A stretch of DNA of 45,723 bases from an uncultured Polaribacter sp. (GCA_938084845.1 CALKEB010000029.1:1-45723), one strand, 5' to 3'. Shown: positions 16,643-25,657, counted from the first letter of the stretch. Notes: generated by a model not told the origin, from the sequence alone. A program made the numbers and translations.

Positions 16643-17119
16643 ATGAAAAAAACAGCAGGTATTTTAGCATTCCTATTTGTAGTTACTTTTACTGCTAATG
16701 CCCAACAAAAAAGAGAAAACAGAAGGCCTAATTTTTCTGTAGAGCAAAAAACAGAATTGGCTGTTAAAAAATTGGTTCTAACTTTAGATTTATCTGAAAA
16801 ACAAAAAAATAAAGTTACCCCACTAATTTTAGAACAAATCACTAAAAGAGAGGCAACTACAAAAGAAAGAAGACGAATAAGAGCACAAAAAGAAAAACCT
16901 TCTACAGATAAAGTTTTTGAAATGCAAAATAATCAGTTGCAATCAAAAATTGAATTTAAAAATAAAATGAAACAGATTTTAGATGCCGAACAATTTGAAA
17001 GATTTCAAAAAATGGCAAGGCAAAGAAATCAAAGAAAAAAACAAATGAAAAGGAAAAATGGCATGAGAAAAACCATTCAAAATAGAATGAACAGAAGACG
17101 GTTTGGCCAAAGAAATTAA
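16643..17119 (+). CDS. Small basic secreted protein, Spy/LTXXQ-like
   Basis: A 158-residue exported protein with signal peptide MKKTAGILAFLFVVTFTANAQ (cleavage after residue 20-21). The mature part is predicted all-helical: KLVLTLDLSEKQKNKVTPLI near 45-64 resembles the L.LT..Q helix of Spy/CpxP-type periplasmic proteins, and AEQFERFQKM near 110 recalls the second such motif. The last 35 residues are extremely rich in Arg, Lys, Gln and Met. Function is not established; a periplasmic chaperone or metal-response role is only suggested by the motif. It is a single gene between divergent MscS and convergent carbonic anhydrase genes. Confidence 0.75.
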   Translation: MKKTAGILAFLFVVTFTANAQQKRENRRPNFSVEQKTELAVKKLVLTLDLSEKQKNKVTPLILEQITKREATTKERRRIRAQKEKPSTDKVFEMQNNQLQSKIEFKNKMKQILDAEQFERFQKMARQRNQRKKQMKRKNGMRKTIQNRMNRRRFGQRN

Positions 17120-17139
17120 ATCTTTATAATTATTTGATG

Positions 17140-17176
17140 AATGCTTGGTTGGTAAATATCAATCGAGCATTTTATT
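17140..17176. terminator. Hairpin terminator between convergent genes
   Basis: AATGCTTGGTTG (17140-17151) pairs with CAATCGAGCATT (17160-17171) over 12 bp with two G-U pairs on an eight-base loop, followed by TTATT. It terminates the small basic protein gene and overlaps the stop of the convergent carbonic anhydrase gene. Confidence 0.6.
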
Positions 17177-17687
17177 CTTTAAACCAACTGGCATACTTTA
17201 CATAATTATTGGCAATTCTATTTATTTCTCCAGTTTGTAATTCTATAGAAATATCTTTTACTTTTTTTGCTGGCACACCTGCATAAACACTTCCTGAGGT
17301 GACTCTTGTATTTTTGGTAACTACAGCACCTGATGCAATAATAGTATTAGATTCTATAACGCAATCATCCATAATAATTGCTCCCATACCTACAAGCACA
17401 TTATCATGAATTGTACAACCGTGTACAATAGCATTATGGCCTATAGAAACATTATTTCCAATGGTTGTAGGCGATTTTTGATACGTTGCATGTACAACTG
17501 CACCATCTTGAATATTTACTTTATTTCCAATTTTTATGTAATGTACATCTCCTCTAATTACTGCATTGTACCAAACCGAACATTCTTTACCAAAAGAAAC
17601 TTCTCCTAAAATAGTGGCATTTTCTGCTATAAAACAATCTGTTGGTATGTTTGGAGTTTTACCTCTTACCGTTTTTATAATTGACAT
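17172..17687 (-). CDS. Gamma-carbonic anhydrase family protein
   Basis: A 171-residue left-handed beta-helix protein of the gamma-carbonic anhydrase/YrdA family. Hexapeptide repeats fill most of the chain, and the three His metal ligands are present: His66 in AVVHATY, His84 in IGHNAI and His89 in IVHGC. RGDVHYIKIG at 45-54 is the usual signature. Many bacterial members bind zinc but have low or no measured anhydrase activity, so the physiological reaction is uncertain. It lies just downstream of the glucosaminidase gene (23 bases) on the same strand and is probably co-transcribed. Confidence 0.9.
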   Translation of the reverse strand: MSIIKTVRGKTPNIPTDCFIAENATILGEVSFGKECSVWYNAVIRGDVHYIKIGNKVNIQDGAVVHATYQKSPTTIGNNVSIGHNAIVHGCTIHDNVLVGMGAIIMDDCVIESNTIIASGAVVTKNTRVTSGSVYAGVPAKKVKDISIELQTGEINRIANNYVKYASWFKE

Positions 17688-17710
17688 CCATCTGTTTTTT
17701 AATTGGTGTT

Positions 17711-18556
17711 TTATTGTAGTACTAATTGTTGTCCTATAGTTAAAATAGTATTTGGTAAATTATTTAACTCTTGTAATAATTTTATAGAAACACCATATTT
17801 TTTACTAATAAAATATAAAGTTTCTCCTTTTTGTACCGTGTGTGTTTTTGGTAATTTTTTACGTTGTTTTTTAGACGTATTGTCTTTTTTATTGCTGCTA
17901 TTTTTTCTTTTTCTAAATGAATAACCTTTTTTTATAGCATCAAACTCATACAGATGGTATGTTTTAATTAAGTTTAACAATTTAACAGGATATTTTTTAT
18001 CAGTTGCATAACCTGCCTTACGTAAACCATAAGCCCATTTCTTAAAGTCTTTTATATCGTATTCAAATAAAAAAGCATATCTTTTTCTTTGTGTCAAAAA
18101 TAATGAGTGATCTTTATAAGAGGTCTCTGGATAATTGTATTTTCTAAAACATTCTCCTTTTTCATCATCATCATGATACACTTTTTCTCCTTGCCAACCT
18201 GTATGACATTTAATCCCAAAATGATTATTTGATTTTAACGCTAGTTCGCTTCTACCTCTTCCTGATTCTAAAATACCTTGTGCAAGCGTTATACTGGCTG
18301 GTATTTTATATTCATGCATTTCTTGTACAGCTATAGCTGCAAATTTTTCGATATATGCTAATGTATATTTATTTAAATTAGGATTTTTTTTTACTAATTT
18401 TTTAATAAATTCTCTTTCATTAACAGTATTTGTTACTACTGGTTTTGGCTCAGAAAATTCAAGGTTTTTTTTGCGTATTGTTGCTGGTCTTTTTTTTATC
18501 CAACAGCTTTGTAAAAAAAGCATAAAAAATAAAATAAGCGGGATGATTTTTTTCAT
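17711..18556 (-). CDS. Glucosaminidase-LysM lipoprotein
   Basis: A 281-residue lipoprotein (lipobox LFLQSC, Cys18) that should cut the glycan strand of peptidoglycan. A glucosaminidase domain (about 60-200) carries ITLAQGILESGRGRSEL, with the catalytic Glu in LESG, and NNHFGIKCH. A basic linker leads to one C-terminal LysM domain (HTVQKGETLYFISKKYGVS, 239-281) for peptidoglycan binding. Its ATG overlaps the upstream stop by one base (TAATG). It fits a cell-wall remodelling hydrolase on the periplasmic side of the outer membrane. Confidence 0.9.
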   Translation of the reverse strand: MKKIIPLILFFMLFLQSCWIKKRPATIRKKNLEFSEPKPVVTNTVNEREFIKKLVKKNPNLNKYTLAYIEKFAAIAVQEMHEYKIPASITLAQGILESGRGRSELALKSNNHFGIKCHTGWQGEKVYHDDDEKGECFRKYNYPETSYKDHSLFLTQRKRYAFLFEYDIKDFKKWAYGLRKAGYATDKKYPVKLLNLIKTYHLYEFDAIKKGYSFRKRKNSSNKKDNTSKKQRKKLPKTHTVQKGETLYFISKKYGVSIKLLQELNNLPNTILTIGQQLVLQ

Positions 18557-19500
18557 TAACTATGTATTGTGGGATGATTTTTTAACTTTAATTTTTTATT
18601 AAAACCTACGATACTTTGTAAACCTCCTGTATGTATTGTTAGTATTTTTGTATTTGGTGAAAAATAATTTTTACCAATTAAATCCAATACTCCAAACATC
18701 ATTTTACTGGTATAAATTGGGTCTAATACAATAGTAGTTTCTTTTTTAAAATTATTTATAAAATTGAGCAATGAAACATTGTATTTTGCATAACCCCCAA
18801 AATGATAGTCAGCTTCTAGGCTCCAATTATCATAATGCGAAAATTGTTGGATTTCCGATGCTAAAAAAGCCCCCTTTAAAGCAGGGAAACCTATAATTTT
18901 CTGATGACTTTTTGCAGCATTTATCATTCCCGAAATTGTACCACCAGTTCCTACTGCACAGCAAATATAATTGAAATTTACATCTTTTGTTGTTAGTATT
19001 TCTTCACAACCTTTTACCGCCAAATCATTTGTTCCTCCCTCTGGAATTAGATAAAAGTCACCAAATTTTTGACGAAGTTGATGGATAAATTTAGGATTTA
19101 ATTTATCTCTATATTGTTGTCTGGAAACAAACTCGAAAGTCATTCCGTTTTTAAACGCCTCTCTTAACGTTGAATTATTAGCTAATGTTTTTTCTAAATC
19201 TCTACCCAACTCTTCGCCTCTAATTACTCCAATAGTTTTATAATTATTACTATTACCAGCAACTGCAGTTGCAACAATATGATTAGAAAAAGCACCTCCG
19301 AAGGTAAGTAAAGTATGTTTTTGTTGTTTCTTTGCCTCGAGTAGATTGTATTTTAACTTCCTAAATTTATTACCAGAAACATAGGGATGAATTTCATCTT
19401 CTCTTTTAATAAAAAGCGTTACTTTTTTTTCTTCCAAAATAGGAAGGTGGATTTGTTGATTTTTAGTACTAATAGTTTTTGAAAAATCGATAAGATTCAA
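18556..19500 (-). CDS. PLP-dependent D-cysteine desulfhydrase / ACC deaminase family protein, TTG start
   Basis: A 314-residue fold-type II PLP enzyme. Lys45 in VSGNKFRKLKYNL is the PLP lysine, GGAFSNHI follows as the phosphate-side helix, and VGTGGTISG is the PLP-phosphate loop. Relatives deaminate 1-aminocyclopropane-1-carboxylate or break down D-cysteine to pyruvate, ammonia and sulfide; the split cannot be decided from what I see, and D-cysteine desulfhydrase is the more likely activity outside rhizobacteria. The start is TTG at 19500: no ATG is available and a TATTTTTG promoter element lies 20 bases upstream. First gene of a run with the glucosaminidase and carbonic anhydrase genes. Confidence 0.85.
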   Translation of the reverse strand: MNLIDFSKTISTKNQQIHLPILEEKKVTLFIKREDEIHPYVSGNKFRKLKYNLLEAKKQQKHTLLTFGGAFSNHIVATAVAGNSNNYKTIGVIRGEELGRDLEKTLANNSTLREAFKNGMTFEFVSRQQYRDKLNPKFIHQLRQKFGDFYLIPEGGTNDLAVKGCEEILTTKDVNFNYICCAVGTGGTISGMINAAKSHQKIIGFPALKGAFLASEIQQFSHYDNWSLEADYHFGGYAKYNVSLLNFINNFKKETTIVLDPIYTSKMMFGVLDLIGKNYFSPNTKILTIHTGGLQSIVGFNKKLKLKNHPTIHS

Positions 19501-19519
19501 TTGTAAAAAAAGGTTTTTA

Positions 19520-19527
19520 CAAAAATA
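19520..19527 (-). promoter_or_regulatory. TAnnTTTG element for the desulfhydrase gene
   Basis: TATTTTTG on the minus strand, 20 bases before the TTG start, fits the Bacteroidota -7 consensus. The right arm of a hairpin (19501-19522) overlaps it, but only part would be transcribed. Confidence 0.45.
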
Positions 19528-19625
19528 CAGAATCTTGTTTAGTTAAGTTCTAAATCTTACTTAATATAAATTTGTTTAATCAGAGAATTAGAAAAACCTA
19601 AAGAAGATATTATTACTAAAGCTTA

Positions 19626-21542
19626 TTAAAAATTAGAGATCTTTTCTTCAACTTTTTCCCACTCTTCTAGTAACGTATCAACTTTTGCTTTTTTAGCTTT
19701 GTATTTTTCAAAAAAGTTAGGTCTTACAGATACTTCCTCGTAGTTTTCGGCAAGTTCTACATCTAATCTTTCAACTTCTTTTTCTAAATCTGCAATTTCA
19801 GTCTCTATATTAGAAAGCTTATTATTCAGTTTTTTCAACTCTTTTTCTTGAGTTCTAGACAATTGATAGGCTTCTTTTTTAACAGGATCTTTTGTTGTTT
19901 TAAGTACAGTTTTCTTCTCAGCCTCACGTAAATTTTCCATTTTGTGCTGCTCTAAGAAATAATCAATATCCCCTAAGTACTCTTTAATTTCTTTATCTTT
20001 AAAACCATAAACAGTTGTTGTTAAGCCTTGTAAAAATTCACGATCATGAGAAACTACAATTAAAGTTCCATCAAAGTTGTGCAACGCGTCTTTTAATACT
20101 GTTTTAGAGGCAATATCTAAGTGGTTTGTGGGCTCATCCATGATTAAAACATTAAATGGCTGCAATAGCAATTTACACAATGCCAATCTATTTCGCTCAC
20201 CTCCTGAAAGTACTTTTGCTTTTTTATCTACAGCATCTCCACCAAATAAAAAAGAACCCAACATATCTCTAACACGCATCCTGTTGGTATCTGTTGCAGC
20301 ATCTTCCATAATTTCTAACACTGTTTTTTCTGGAGGTAAGTGCTCTGATTGATTTTGAGCAAAATAACCAACCTCTACATTATGGCCTAATTTTAAATGC
20401 CCATCAAAGGGTATTTCGCCTACCATCATTTTTGCTAAGGTGGATTTCCCTTGGCCATTTTGACCAACAAAAGCAATTTTACTGTTTCTTTCAATCAACA
20501 AATCAACTCCTTCTAAAACATGTTTTTCCCCATAACTTTTAGTTAGATTTTCGGCTTCTACAATAATTTTACCTGGTTCTTTAGATATTGCAAAACGAAC
20601 GTTCATAGCTTGATTATCATCTTGATCTACTTCAATCAACTCAACTTTATCTAGCTGCTTCATTAAAGATTGTGCCATAGATGCTTTACTCGCTTTAGCT
20701 TTAAACTTATCTATAAGTTGTTGTTTTTGTTTAATCTCTTTCTCTTGATTTTTTTGAGCCTGAAGTTGCTTTTCTTTAATTTCTGCTCTTAATTCTAGAA
20801 ATTGTGAATAGGGTTTTTTATAGTCATAAATTTGACCTAAAGAAATTTCTATGGTTCTATTGGTTACATTATCTAAAAACATTTTATCATGAGAAACTAA
20901 GACAATTGCTCCTGCGTAAGACTTTAAAAAATTTTCTAACCAAATAATAGATTCAATATCTAAGTGGTTTGTAGGTTCATCTAACAATAGAATATCATTA
21001 TTCTGTAATAATAATTTTGCCAACTCTATACGCATTCTCCACCCACCAGAAAAAGTATCTGTTTTTTCATTAAAATCTTCTCTTTGAAATCCAAGTCCTT
21101 GAAGAATTTTTTCGGTGTCTCCTTGATAATTATAACCTCCAAGAAGTTCATACCGTTCTTGTTTGTCTGTAAGATCTTGAATTAACTGGGTATAACTATC
21201 ACTTTCATAATCAGTTCTAGTAGTGAGTTGATTGTTAATTTCATCTAGCTCTAACTCTAACCTTTTAATTTCTTCAAAGGCTTGATATGCTTCTTCTAAA
21301 ATAGTTCTTCCTTCAACGAAATCAATATCTTGCCTTAAAAAACCAATTTGCACATCTTTATCAAAAGCCATGGTACCTCCACTACTTTCTATATCTTTGG
21401 AAAGTACTTTTAATAAGGTAGATTTACCAGCACCATTTTTACCAATTAAACCAATTCTATCTCCTTTATTTAATTTAAAAGTTATCCCAGAAAATAAATC
21501 TGTTCCCATAAAGGAAACAGTCAAGTTGTGTACGTTTAACAT
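19626..21542 (-). CDS. ABC-F family ATPase
   Basis: A 638-residue soluble protein with two ABC domains and no membrane segments. The Walker A sites are GKNGAGKST (about 37-45) and GQNGQGKST (about 358); ABC signatures are FSGGWRMR and LSGGERNR, each followed by LLLDEPTNHLD or LIMDEPTNHLD. The linker between the domains is long and basic, and a charged coiled coil occupies the last 80 residues, the Uup-like layout. ABC-F proteins act on ribosomes (translation factors or antibiotic protection) or, for Uup, in DNA and translation quality control. I cannot say which subfamily. It is divergent from the DUF983 gene, with overlapping promoter elements. Confidence 0.92.
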   Translation of the reverse strand: MLNVHNLTVSFMGTDLFSGITFKLNKGDRIGLIGKNGAGKSTLLKVLSKDIESSGGTMAFDKDVQIGFLRQDIDFVEGRTILEEAYQAFEEIKRLELELDEINNQLTTRTDYESDSYTQLIQDLTDKQERYELLGGYNYQGDTEKILQGLGFQREDFNEKTDTFSGGWRMRIELAKLLLQNNDILLLDEPTNHLDIESIIWLENFLKSYAGAIVLVSHDKMFLDNVTNRTIEISLGQIYDYKKPYSQFLELRAEIKEKQLQAQKNQEKEIKQKQQLIDKFKAKASKASMAQSLMKQLDKVELIEVDQDDNQAMNVRFAISKEPGKIIVEAENLTKSYGEKHVLEGVDLLIERNSKIAFVGQNGQGKSTLAKMMVGEIPFDGHLKLGHNVEVGYFAQNQSEHLPPEKTVLEIMEDAATDTNRMRVRDMLGSFLFGGDAVDKKAKVLSGGERNRLALCKLLLQPFNVLIMDEPTNHLDIASKTVLKDALHNFDGTLIVVSHDREFLQGLTTTVYGFKDKEIKEYLGDIDYFLEQHKMENLREAEKKTVLKTTKDPVKKEAYQLSRTQEKELKKLNNKLSNIETEIADLEKEVERLDVELAENYEEVSVRPNFFEKYKAKKAKVDTLLEEWEKVEEKISNF

Positions 21543-21583
21543 GAAATGTAATAATTGTTACTGAATAAAAGTGGCAAAAATTT

Positions 21584-21591
21584 TACCTTTG
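21584..21591 (+). promoter_or_regulatory. TAnnTTTG element for the DUF983 gene
   Basis: TACCTTTG on the plus strand, 25 bases before the ATG at 21617. It forms the left half of a near-palindrome with the element at 21593-21600. Confidence 0.5.
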
Positions 21592-21592
21592 A

Positions 21593-21600
21593 CAAAAGTA
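21593..21600 (-). promoter_or_regulatory. TAnnTTTG element for the ABC-F gene
   Basis: TACTTTTG on the minus strand, one base away from the plus-strand element, so the two polymerases would face each other. Leader to the ATG at 21542 would be about 45 bases. Confidence 0.45.
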
Positions 21601-21616
21601 GATAAATTTTAAAGTT

Positions 21617-22009
21617 ATGGTGTTTAAAAAAGGAACAAAAATGTACAGCATTGCAAAAGGGAAATGCCCTAAATGTCATGAAGGTAATTTCTTTATTCAT
21701 GGCATAACATTTAATCCTACTAAAGTCACAAAAATTCACGATACTTGTACACATTGTAATTTTAAATATATGATAGAGCCTTCATTTTTTTACGGAGCAA
21801 TGTATATTAACTATGGAATTACGGTTGCTATCGCAGTAACAATATTTTTAATTGCTAAACTAGGCCTACAATTAGATTTATTAAATTCTTTCTTTACGGT
21901 TTTAATTGCTTTGGTAATTACAGCTCCTTTAAATTTAAGACTCTCTAGAATTCTATGGATAAATATGTTTGTGAGTTATCAGGAAAGTGCTAATGAAAAG
22001 AATGTATAA
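21617..22009 (+). CDS. DUF983 family membrane protein
   Basis: A 130-residue protein of the DUF983 family. The N-terminal part has two CxxC pairs, KCPKCHEG near 18-25 and CTHCNFKY near 47-54, which look like a small zinc ribbon on the cytoplasmic side. Two hydrophobic helices follow (about 65-85 and 92-110). Function is unknown for the family. An in-frame ATG at codon 11 is a possible alternative start, but the upstream promoter fits the longer form. It converges with the FAD oxidoreductase gene, 18 bases apart. Confidence 0.82.
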   Translation: MVFKKGTKMYSIAKGKCPKCHEGNFFIHGITFNPTKVTKIHDTCTHCNFKYMIEPSFFYGAMYINYGITVAIAVTIFLIAKLGLQLDLLNSFFTVLIALVITAPLNLRLSRILWINMFVSYQESANEKNV

Positions 22010-22027
22010 AAAAGCAGTTTAGCATAA

Positions 22028-23068
22028 TTATTCAAAGCGTTTAATATTAATCTCTGGAGCTAATTCTTTGCCTTTTTCCAGGTAATTAAAAAGTGCTTTT
22101 GCCATTGTTGGCGCTATCATTACCCCTCTTGTGCCTAAACCATTCAAAATAGCCAAGCTAGGAAAAGCAGGCTGAACACCAACTAAGGGCCTTCTATCTT
22201 TTACTGTGGGTCTTATTCCTGCATTTTGAGAAAGTATTGTATAAGGGACATTAATTACTTTTTCTAATTTCTCTACAAGCTCTTCTTTACCTTCTTTTGA
22301 TGGTTTTGAGGTTTTATCAGACCAATTAAAAGTTGCACCTACTTTATACCTATCTCCTCCTAGAGGTAGAATAAATAAAGTAGATTTTAATTGAAAATCA
22401 ATGTTTAAATTTGGTGCATGAATGGTTATTAATTCTCCTTTTACTTCATTAAGGGGTAAATAATTAAAAAATATATTTTCTTTCATTCCAAATCCCTCAC
22501 AAAACACAATCCTTTTTGCATTCATATCTTTGTAAGAAAGATGATTTTTGTGAAACTTAATTTTTTGATAATCAAACTGCTCAAAAATAATTTTTGAGGC
22601 TTCTTGTAAATAAACTCGATAAGTATCTACTAGTTTTTTTGTGTCTATCCTACCTGTTTGTTTCACATTCCCAAACCCAAAATCTGCCAAGATTCCTTGT
22701 TTTTTTGTTTGGTCTAATTTATCATCTAAAAAAGGAATGAGTTTAGGATTGTCTAAAGCAGAAAACCAATTGTTTTGATCTTCTATTGATTTGAACACTT
22801 TTTTTGTTACAAATTTACTGTCAAAAATAGTTTTGAACTTTTTTTCTAAATTCTCATAGAATGGCAATGCTTTTTTAAGTTGTTCATCGGCGTTCCAAAC
22901 TGGAGTATATCTTTTTAATTGGACTGGATTGTAAACGCCCCCTGCTACTAAAGAAGAAGTTTGAGAGTTGTCTTCAAAAACCATAAAGCTTTTATTTGCT
23001 TTTACCAATTCTTCCGTAAATGCTAAACCTGCTAAACCTAAACCAACAACAATATAATCTAATTTCAC
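22028..23068 (-). CDS. FAD-dependent oxidoreductase (DAO family), GTG start
   Basis: A 346-residue flavoprotein of the D-amino-acid oxidase/glycine oxidase family. The FAD-binding dinucleotide motif is VVGLGLAGLAF at 7-17, and the C-terminal GLGTRGVMIAPTMA segment is the second FAD contact typical of DAO proteins. The start is GTG at 23068, directly before KLDYIVVGLG; no in-frame ATG is closer. The substrate is unknown; flavobacterial genomes often have this protein next to the gld cluster but a role in gliding is not shown. It is separated from gldN by a strong terminator, so it has its own transcript. Confidence 0.86.
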   Translation of the reverse strand: MKLDYIVVGLGLAGLAFTEELVKANKSFMVFEDNSQTSSLVAGGVYNPVQLKRYTPVWNADEQLKKALPFYENLEKKFKTIFDSKFVTKKVFKSIEDQNNWFSALDNPKLIPFLDDKLDQTKKQGILADFGFGNVKQTGRIDTKKLVDTYRVYLQEASKIIFEQFDYQKIKFHKNHLSYKDMNAKRIVFCEGFGMKENIFFNYLPLNEVKGELITIHAPNLNIDFQLKSTLFILPLGGDRYKVGATFNWSDKTSKPSKEGKEELVEKLEKVINVPYTILSQNAGIRPTVKDRRPLVGVQPAFPSLAILNGLGTRGVMIAPTMAKALFNYLEKGKELAPEINIKRFE

Positions 23069-23157
23069 AGTGTAAATTTACTCAAGTTTCTTACAAAACA
23101 ATGTTTTAAATAAAAATATGCTTTATTCATTGAACTAGTTTCTTTTAAAAAACTATT

Positions 23158-23199
23158 AAAACTAAAAAACGTTTGCTTAAGCAAACGTTTTTTAGTTTT
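23158..23199. terminator. 42-bp perfect palindromic terminator after gldN
   Basis: A perfect palindrome, core AACGTTTGCTTAAGCAAACG, extended through A/T runs on both sides to a full 42 bp. With its flanking A and T tracts it is a strong bidirectional terminator. On the minus strand it ends the gld transcript 17 bases after the gldN stop. Confidence 0.85.
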
Positions 23200-23216
23200 G
23201 TATGGATTAAAAGATA

Positions 23217-24071
23217 TTAATAGTTCCACATATCTATTTCTCTATTTCTGATATCTTCTTTTATTTTATTTGCTTCTAACAACTGAAATAAAGAATTCCC
23301 TCTTACATAATCTTCTATGGCTCTATTTCCATAAATATTTTCTTCTCTAACAATAACTGAATTAAATCGTCTTGCATTTAACAAATGATCAAAAGAAATT
23401 GGTTGAGAGGCATTCATTGGATTAAAAACTTTAGCATCATGCAATACTTTTCTCGCATCTGGAAAAAAGATCCAAAACAACTCGTACAAATTATCATCTT
23501 CCACATTTTCTACACCTAATGTTTGTACATCCTTACCCATTGGGGCTAATGCTAATAAACGATATTTCATTTCCCCTTGACGTTTATCAAAATACCACAT
23601 TCCTTTTAACATGTATCCTGCAACGTCTTCGGTTTGAATTCTAAATGTATCTACATAACCATTTTCATCTCTAATGTTTACCAAACGAGTATCTATTTCG
23701 TCTTGTGTAATTTTAGAGGTAAAAAAAGAATCTGTGTATGCTTCTTTAATTTTTCCTTGTTTTATTCCTTTTATCAAAGTATCAAACAAAGATCTTCTAT
23801 CTGAAGATATGCTTGTCGTATCAATTGGAAAATAATAAGGCAGGTTAATTTTTTGATTTAAATCTACAAATTCCCAAACAACCTTAGACCACATTACGTC
23901 TCTATCGTCTACATATCCATAAGGTATAGGGCCATCATTATTTGCTTCTAATCTTTCTATACTACTTTTACCAATTTCATCTGCAGATTTTGCATTTAAC
24001 ACGTTAGCTTGTGCATGAACAAAACTTACTGATAAACAGAAAAGAAATACGAGTATAAAATTTCTAACCAT
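23217..24071 (-). CDS. gldN: Type IX secretion protein GldN
   Basis: GldN is a periplasmic subunit of the type IX secretion system that, with GldK, forms the ring attached to the outer membrane; it is needed for secretion and gliding. A signal peptide (about 1-20, ending HAQ) precedes the typical DGPIPYGYVDDRDVMWSK segment (46-63) and WEFVDLNQKINLPYYFP; these are conserved in GldN/PorN. Length 284 is normal. It is the last gene of gldK-gldL-gldM-gldN, 11 bases after gldM, and is followed by the palindromic terminator. Confidence 0.95.
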   Translation of the reverse strand: MVRNFILVFLFCLSVSFVHAQANVLNAKSADEIGKSSIERLEANNDGPIPYGYVDDRDVMWSKVVWEFVDLNQKINLPYYFPIDTTSISSDRRSLFDTLIKGIKQGKIKEAYTDSFFTSKITQDEIDTRLVNIRDENGYVDTFRIQTEDVAGYMLKGMWYFDKRQGEMKYRLLALAPMGKDVQTLGVENVEDDNLYELFWIFFPDARKVLHDAKVFNPMNASQPISFDHLLNARRFNSVIVREENIYGNRAIEDYVRGNSLFQLLEANKIKEDIRNREIDMWNY

Positions 24072-24082
24072 AATTTATATTT

Positions 24083-25615
24083 TTAATTTGTCAACTCTAT
24101 GTTAACAGGCAATACTTTCTTAAATGGTGTTCCATTACCATAAGTAGCTTTAATATCATAAACGTTTATAATATCTCCTCTTCTAGCTTTTGATAACACC
24201 TTTTTTGCGGCTGCACTTAACTTAGTACCATTCACGATAATAGTTAATTCTCCAGGAACTTTAATTTTAAAACTTTTAACTTGAATTTTTAAATCAAATT
24301 CAAAGTCAGGTAATCCTGCATTGATTGGTGCATTTGCCAATCCAGATTTTGGCATTCGTACTGTTCCATATTGACCACGTACGGATCCCATTGCTGCTGG
24401 TATGTCTTTAATACGAAATGTTGCTTTAGAATTTACTGTTTTACCACTACTTAGTTTAGCACTTACATTAATGGTTGCTAAATTTCCATTACCAGGTCTT
24501 ATTACATACCCAGAGCCAGATTTTGTTAGTTTACCTCCTAGCGCAGAAACTTTTAAATTATTTGCTGCAACACCAGGTAATGATACAGATATCGGGTTAT
24601 CTAACCCTCTGTACACAACATTCATTTTATCAGCAGATACTACTGCAGAACTTGGCTCTGCAATAACTGAGTATTTACTTTCGAATGGTACTGGAACTTC
24701 TTCTCCATTTTCTCTAAAAAAGATGGTTCCATTAATCGTTTTCTCGCCAACGTTACCTGCAGGCATATCTATGATTACTTGTCCATTTTGTACAGCATCT
24801 GTTGCATCTTTTCCGTTTAAAATTACTTTATCTGGAATTAATGAAGCATCATATCTTCCTAAAACAACTTCTCCAGTTACTTTTTCTCCAGAAAAATATG
24901 CACTTTTGTTTAAACGAACAATACCAGTATAATTAGTTAACGATAATGCTTCTTCTAATTTACCCCCTAATAAACTATTCACAATATCAGACTCTGTATT
25001 TCTAATATCTGCTTGCATTTGTGTTAAGTTTGTTAAAGATGATACTAAAGGAAAACCTTCATATCTATGTTTTAACCAAGGTACTTTAACACCATCACTA
25101 TCCACAACAAGATCTGTATTGAATCGATCATCTAAAACGGAAGAAAAGGCATTATTTTCTCCAAGTATTTGATCTACTTTTAAGTTGTAATTATTAATTT
25201 TATCTAAAAATTCTTGTCCTTTTTCTGTATAATTATCGCCCTTAAAAAAATACGTATCTAAAAAGAGCGTTTTATCCATAGATTCATAATCTTTAGGATC
25301 TTCAAGATCTACAGTCATTTTTGTTTTTAAATCTCCCAGATAATTGTAAAAATCATCCGATAAGTTTTTAATTTCTTTTGCCTGTCTATTTAATTTACCA
25401 AACTTAGCGGCTTGCTCAGAAGCTTTTGTTTCTAAATTCGCATAAGCTTGGTTATTTTTTTGTGCTGTAGAGGTATTATTAGCCTCTAACTTTTCGTTCA
25501 TAAATCCAAAAGCAGATAAAACTTCTTTACTCATTTGCATAGCTAACATTGCTATAAAAACAAGGTACATTAAGTTTATCATTTTTTGTCTTGCCGACAC
25601 TTTTCCTCCTGCCAT
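24083..25615 (-). CDS. gldM: Type IX secretion motor protein GldM
   Basis: GldM forms, with GldL, the proton-driven inner-membrane motor of type IX secretion and gliding; its long periplasmic part reaches the GldKN ring. A single transmembrane helix lies near 10-30 (KMINLMYLVFIAMLAMQMS), with the rest (about 480 residues) periplasmic: a helical region followed by beta domains, e.g. the terminal KVLPVNIEL. Length 510 matches the family. Forty-two bases separate it from gldL and 11 from gldN. A 176-codon open frame on the opposite strand (24402-24932) is a shadow. Confidence 0.96.
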   Translation of the reverse strand: MAGGKVSARQKMINLMYLVFIAMLAMQMSKEVLSAFGFMNEKLEANNTSTAQKNNQAYANLETKASEQAAKFGKLNRQAKEIKNLSDDFYNYLGDLKTKMTVDLEDPKDYESMDKTLFLDTYFFKGDNYTEKGQEFLDKINNYNLKVDQILGENNAFSSVLDDRFNTDLVVDSDGVKVPWLKHRYEGFPLVSSLTNLTQMQADIRNTESDIVNSLLGGKLEEALSLTNYTGIVRLNKSAYFSGEKVTGEVVLGRYDASLIPDKVILNGKDATDAVQNGQVIIDMPAGNVGEKTINGTIFFRENGEEVPVPFESKYSVIAEPSSAVVSADKMNVVYRGLDNPISVSLPGVAANNLKVSALGGKLTKSGSGYVIRPGNGNLATINVSAKLSSGKTVNSKATFRIKDIPAAMGSVRGQYGTVRMPKSGLANAPINAGLPDFEFDLKIQVKSFKIKVPGELTIIVNGTKLSAAAKKVLSKARRGDIINVYDIKATYGNGTPFKKVLPVNIELTN

Positions 25616-25657
25616 ATCTTAAATTAGTTTGATGTGATTAACGTTATTTTTAACTAA

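Noticed and set aside
16612..16842. 76-codon antisense frame over the start of the small basic protein gene
   Set aside because: The plus-strand gene has a clear signal peptide and the antisense frame shows no family.
24402..24932. 176-codon open frame opposite gldM (plus strand)
   Set aside because: Lies wholly inside a well-supported gldM on the other strand; composition mirrors antisense reading of a Ser/Thr/Val-rich protein and no family is seen.
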